NCBI GenBank assembly: GCA_947650365.1
Contig: OX393551.1
Span: forward strand, 93,222,697 to 93,286,696
Direction: 5' to 3'
Source of the DNA: Chamaelirium japonicum
Taxonomy: Eukaryota > Streptophyta > Magnoliopsida > Liliales > Melanthiaceae
Length of the DNA stretch: 64,000 bases
The first letter of the stretch is position 1, and the number at the start of each line of letters is the position of its first letter. The notes below the pieces were generated by a model. It made no database searches. It was not told the origin of the DNA and saw only the letters and a list, made by a program, of their open reading frames with translations. Made by a program: the position numbers and the translations under genes. Below are positions 62,790-64,000 of the stretch, one piece after another.

Positions 62790-64000
62790 AGTAAGCTTAC
62801 TCTATAAATAATAAATAATATACGACCCCTTTAGGGTGGTGCACGTTTGACAGCTCTCTCTTTCTCCTATTTCATAATATGTTATTAGTACGAATATGTC
62901 GAGCCCAGCTGACCAGTCGTAAGAAAACGGAGAAAGAAATGAAGACATAAGTGAAGTATTGGATTAGAGTAGGACTTCTTCTTTCTTCTCTCTTTATTTA
63001 TCTCTCCATTTTCTTCCCTCTTCTTCTCTCTCTTCTGTTGAGTTTTTGAATTTAGATTCCTTCTTACTTTACACCTATACCCGTGACCAATGGATTGGAG
63101 CAAGACTTCTTCTCTCTTCTCTTTTTGTTTATCTCTCTGTTCACTTCTCTCTTCTTCTCTTTCTTCTGTCTTTATTTCTCACTCTATTTTCTTATAACTG
63201 CTCGACTGGGCTCGATATATTCGTGCTGATAACGTGTTATGAGATGTGAGAAAGAGAGAGCCATCACACGTGCCCTACCCTAAAGGGGTCGTATAAATAT
63301 AAAGAAGTGGAGTTTTGGAATTTAGATTCTTTCTTACTTCACACTTATACCCATGGCCAATGGATTAGAGCAGGACTTGTTTTCTCTTCTCTCTTCGTTT
63401 ATCTCTCCGTTCTCTTCTATCTTTTGCTCTTTCTTTTATCTTTATTTCTCTCTCCGTTTTCTTGTGACTAGTCAGTTGGGCTCAATATGTTCGTGCTGAT
63501 AACGTGTTATGAGAAAAGAGAAGAGGACCTAAATAAACTAATATAAATCTCTCTTGTTTTAATAATTAAATATAAGTATGTCCTTATCTTCTCTCTCTTC
63601 TGTGGAGTTTTAGAGTTAAGATTCCTTATTACTTCACACCTATACCTGTGGCCAATGGACTGGAGCAATGCTTCTTCTCTGTTCTCTCTTTGTTAATCTC
63701 TATGTTCTCTTCTCAATTCTTCTCTCTCTTCTCCATTCTCCATTCTCTTCTCTCTTCTTCTCTCTCTTCTATGGAGTTTTGGAATTTAGATTCCTTCTTA
63801 CTTCGTACTTATACCCTTGGCCAATAGATTGGAGCAAGACAACTTTTGCTCTTCTCTCTTCATTTATCTCTCCGTTCTCTTCTCTTTTCTACCTAAATAA
63901 TTTAAATAAATAATATAATTATTTAATTGAGGAAAAAACTAAGACAGAAGAGAAAGAAGAAGAGAGAAGAGAACAGAGAGATAAATAAAAAGAGAAGAGA
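62790..64000. mobile_element. Q/P block cluster, running off the window end
   Basis: The order CTATAAATAATAAATAATAT (62810), leader (plus, 62883), GACATAAGTGAAGTATTGG, leaders (minus, near 63190 and 63470), TAATAATTAAATATAAG linker (63563), X blocks and TACCTAAATAATTTAAATAA (63890) parallels 300-1500 and 22340-23300. The array continues beyond the window. Confidence 0.6.

Overview
The window looks like repeat-dominated nuclear DNA of a flowering plant. The evidence is a CACTA (En/Spm) transposon with plant-type ends and TCGTCGC-rich subterminal repeats, a captured piece of the plant autophagy gene ATG2 with its first intron boundary, plant LTR-retrotransposon relics, and an AT-rich background. 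I see no intact host gene, no rRNA, tRNA or CRISPR array. The species cannot be named from the sequence.

Layout. (1) About 56.5 kb (1-4382 and 11845-64000) is one field of a single repeat family in both orientations. Read in its own sense, a unit has a pyrimidine-rich stretch, a telobox (AAACCCTAA on one strand), a TATA box (CCTATAAATA), a short GGGTGGGGC-containing leader, a primer-binding-like motif (GTTATCAGCACGA), an ATG followed by an Asp/Gln/Glu/Arg-rich start (MSSPADQSQENG), a polypurine tract of about 100 bases, and a conserved block X (TCCATTGGCCACGGGTATAGG and onward). This is the layout of an LTR promoter, primer site, gag leader and polypurine tract without any pol. I interpret the field as more than 100 copies of a TRIM-like, Ty1-copia-related LTR derivative. 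Head-to-tail copies recur at about 365 bp or about 270 bp; a third form carries an AT-rich block of up to about 0.95 kb.

(2) The field has higher-order structure. A segment of about 9 kb (12068-21010) recurs as a diverged direct copy at 34958-45320. Smaller direct duplications pair 53200-55660 with 56990-59015, 46000-46800 with 47395-48135, and 2371-4382 with about 59560-61690. Several places form long palindromes whose arms are telobox + TATA + leader and whose centre is block X in either orientation.

(3) At 4386-11841 a 7456-bp CACTA element sits exactly in the promoter of one unit, flanked by TAT target-site duplications. It carries a two-exon transposase-like fragment, an unidentified exon-like piece, two LTR-element relics and the first exon plus GC-rich leader of ATG2. 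No TNP2-type catalytic transposase is visible, so it looks non-autonomous.

The many short open frames in the repeat field are low-complexity readings of the repeat on both strands and are not annotated as genes. No searches could be run; family assignments rest on motif recognition.
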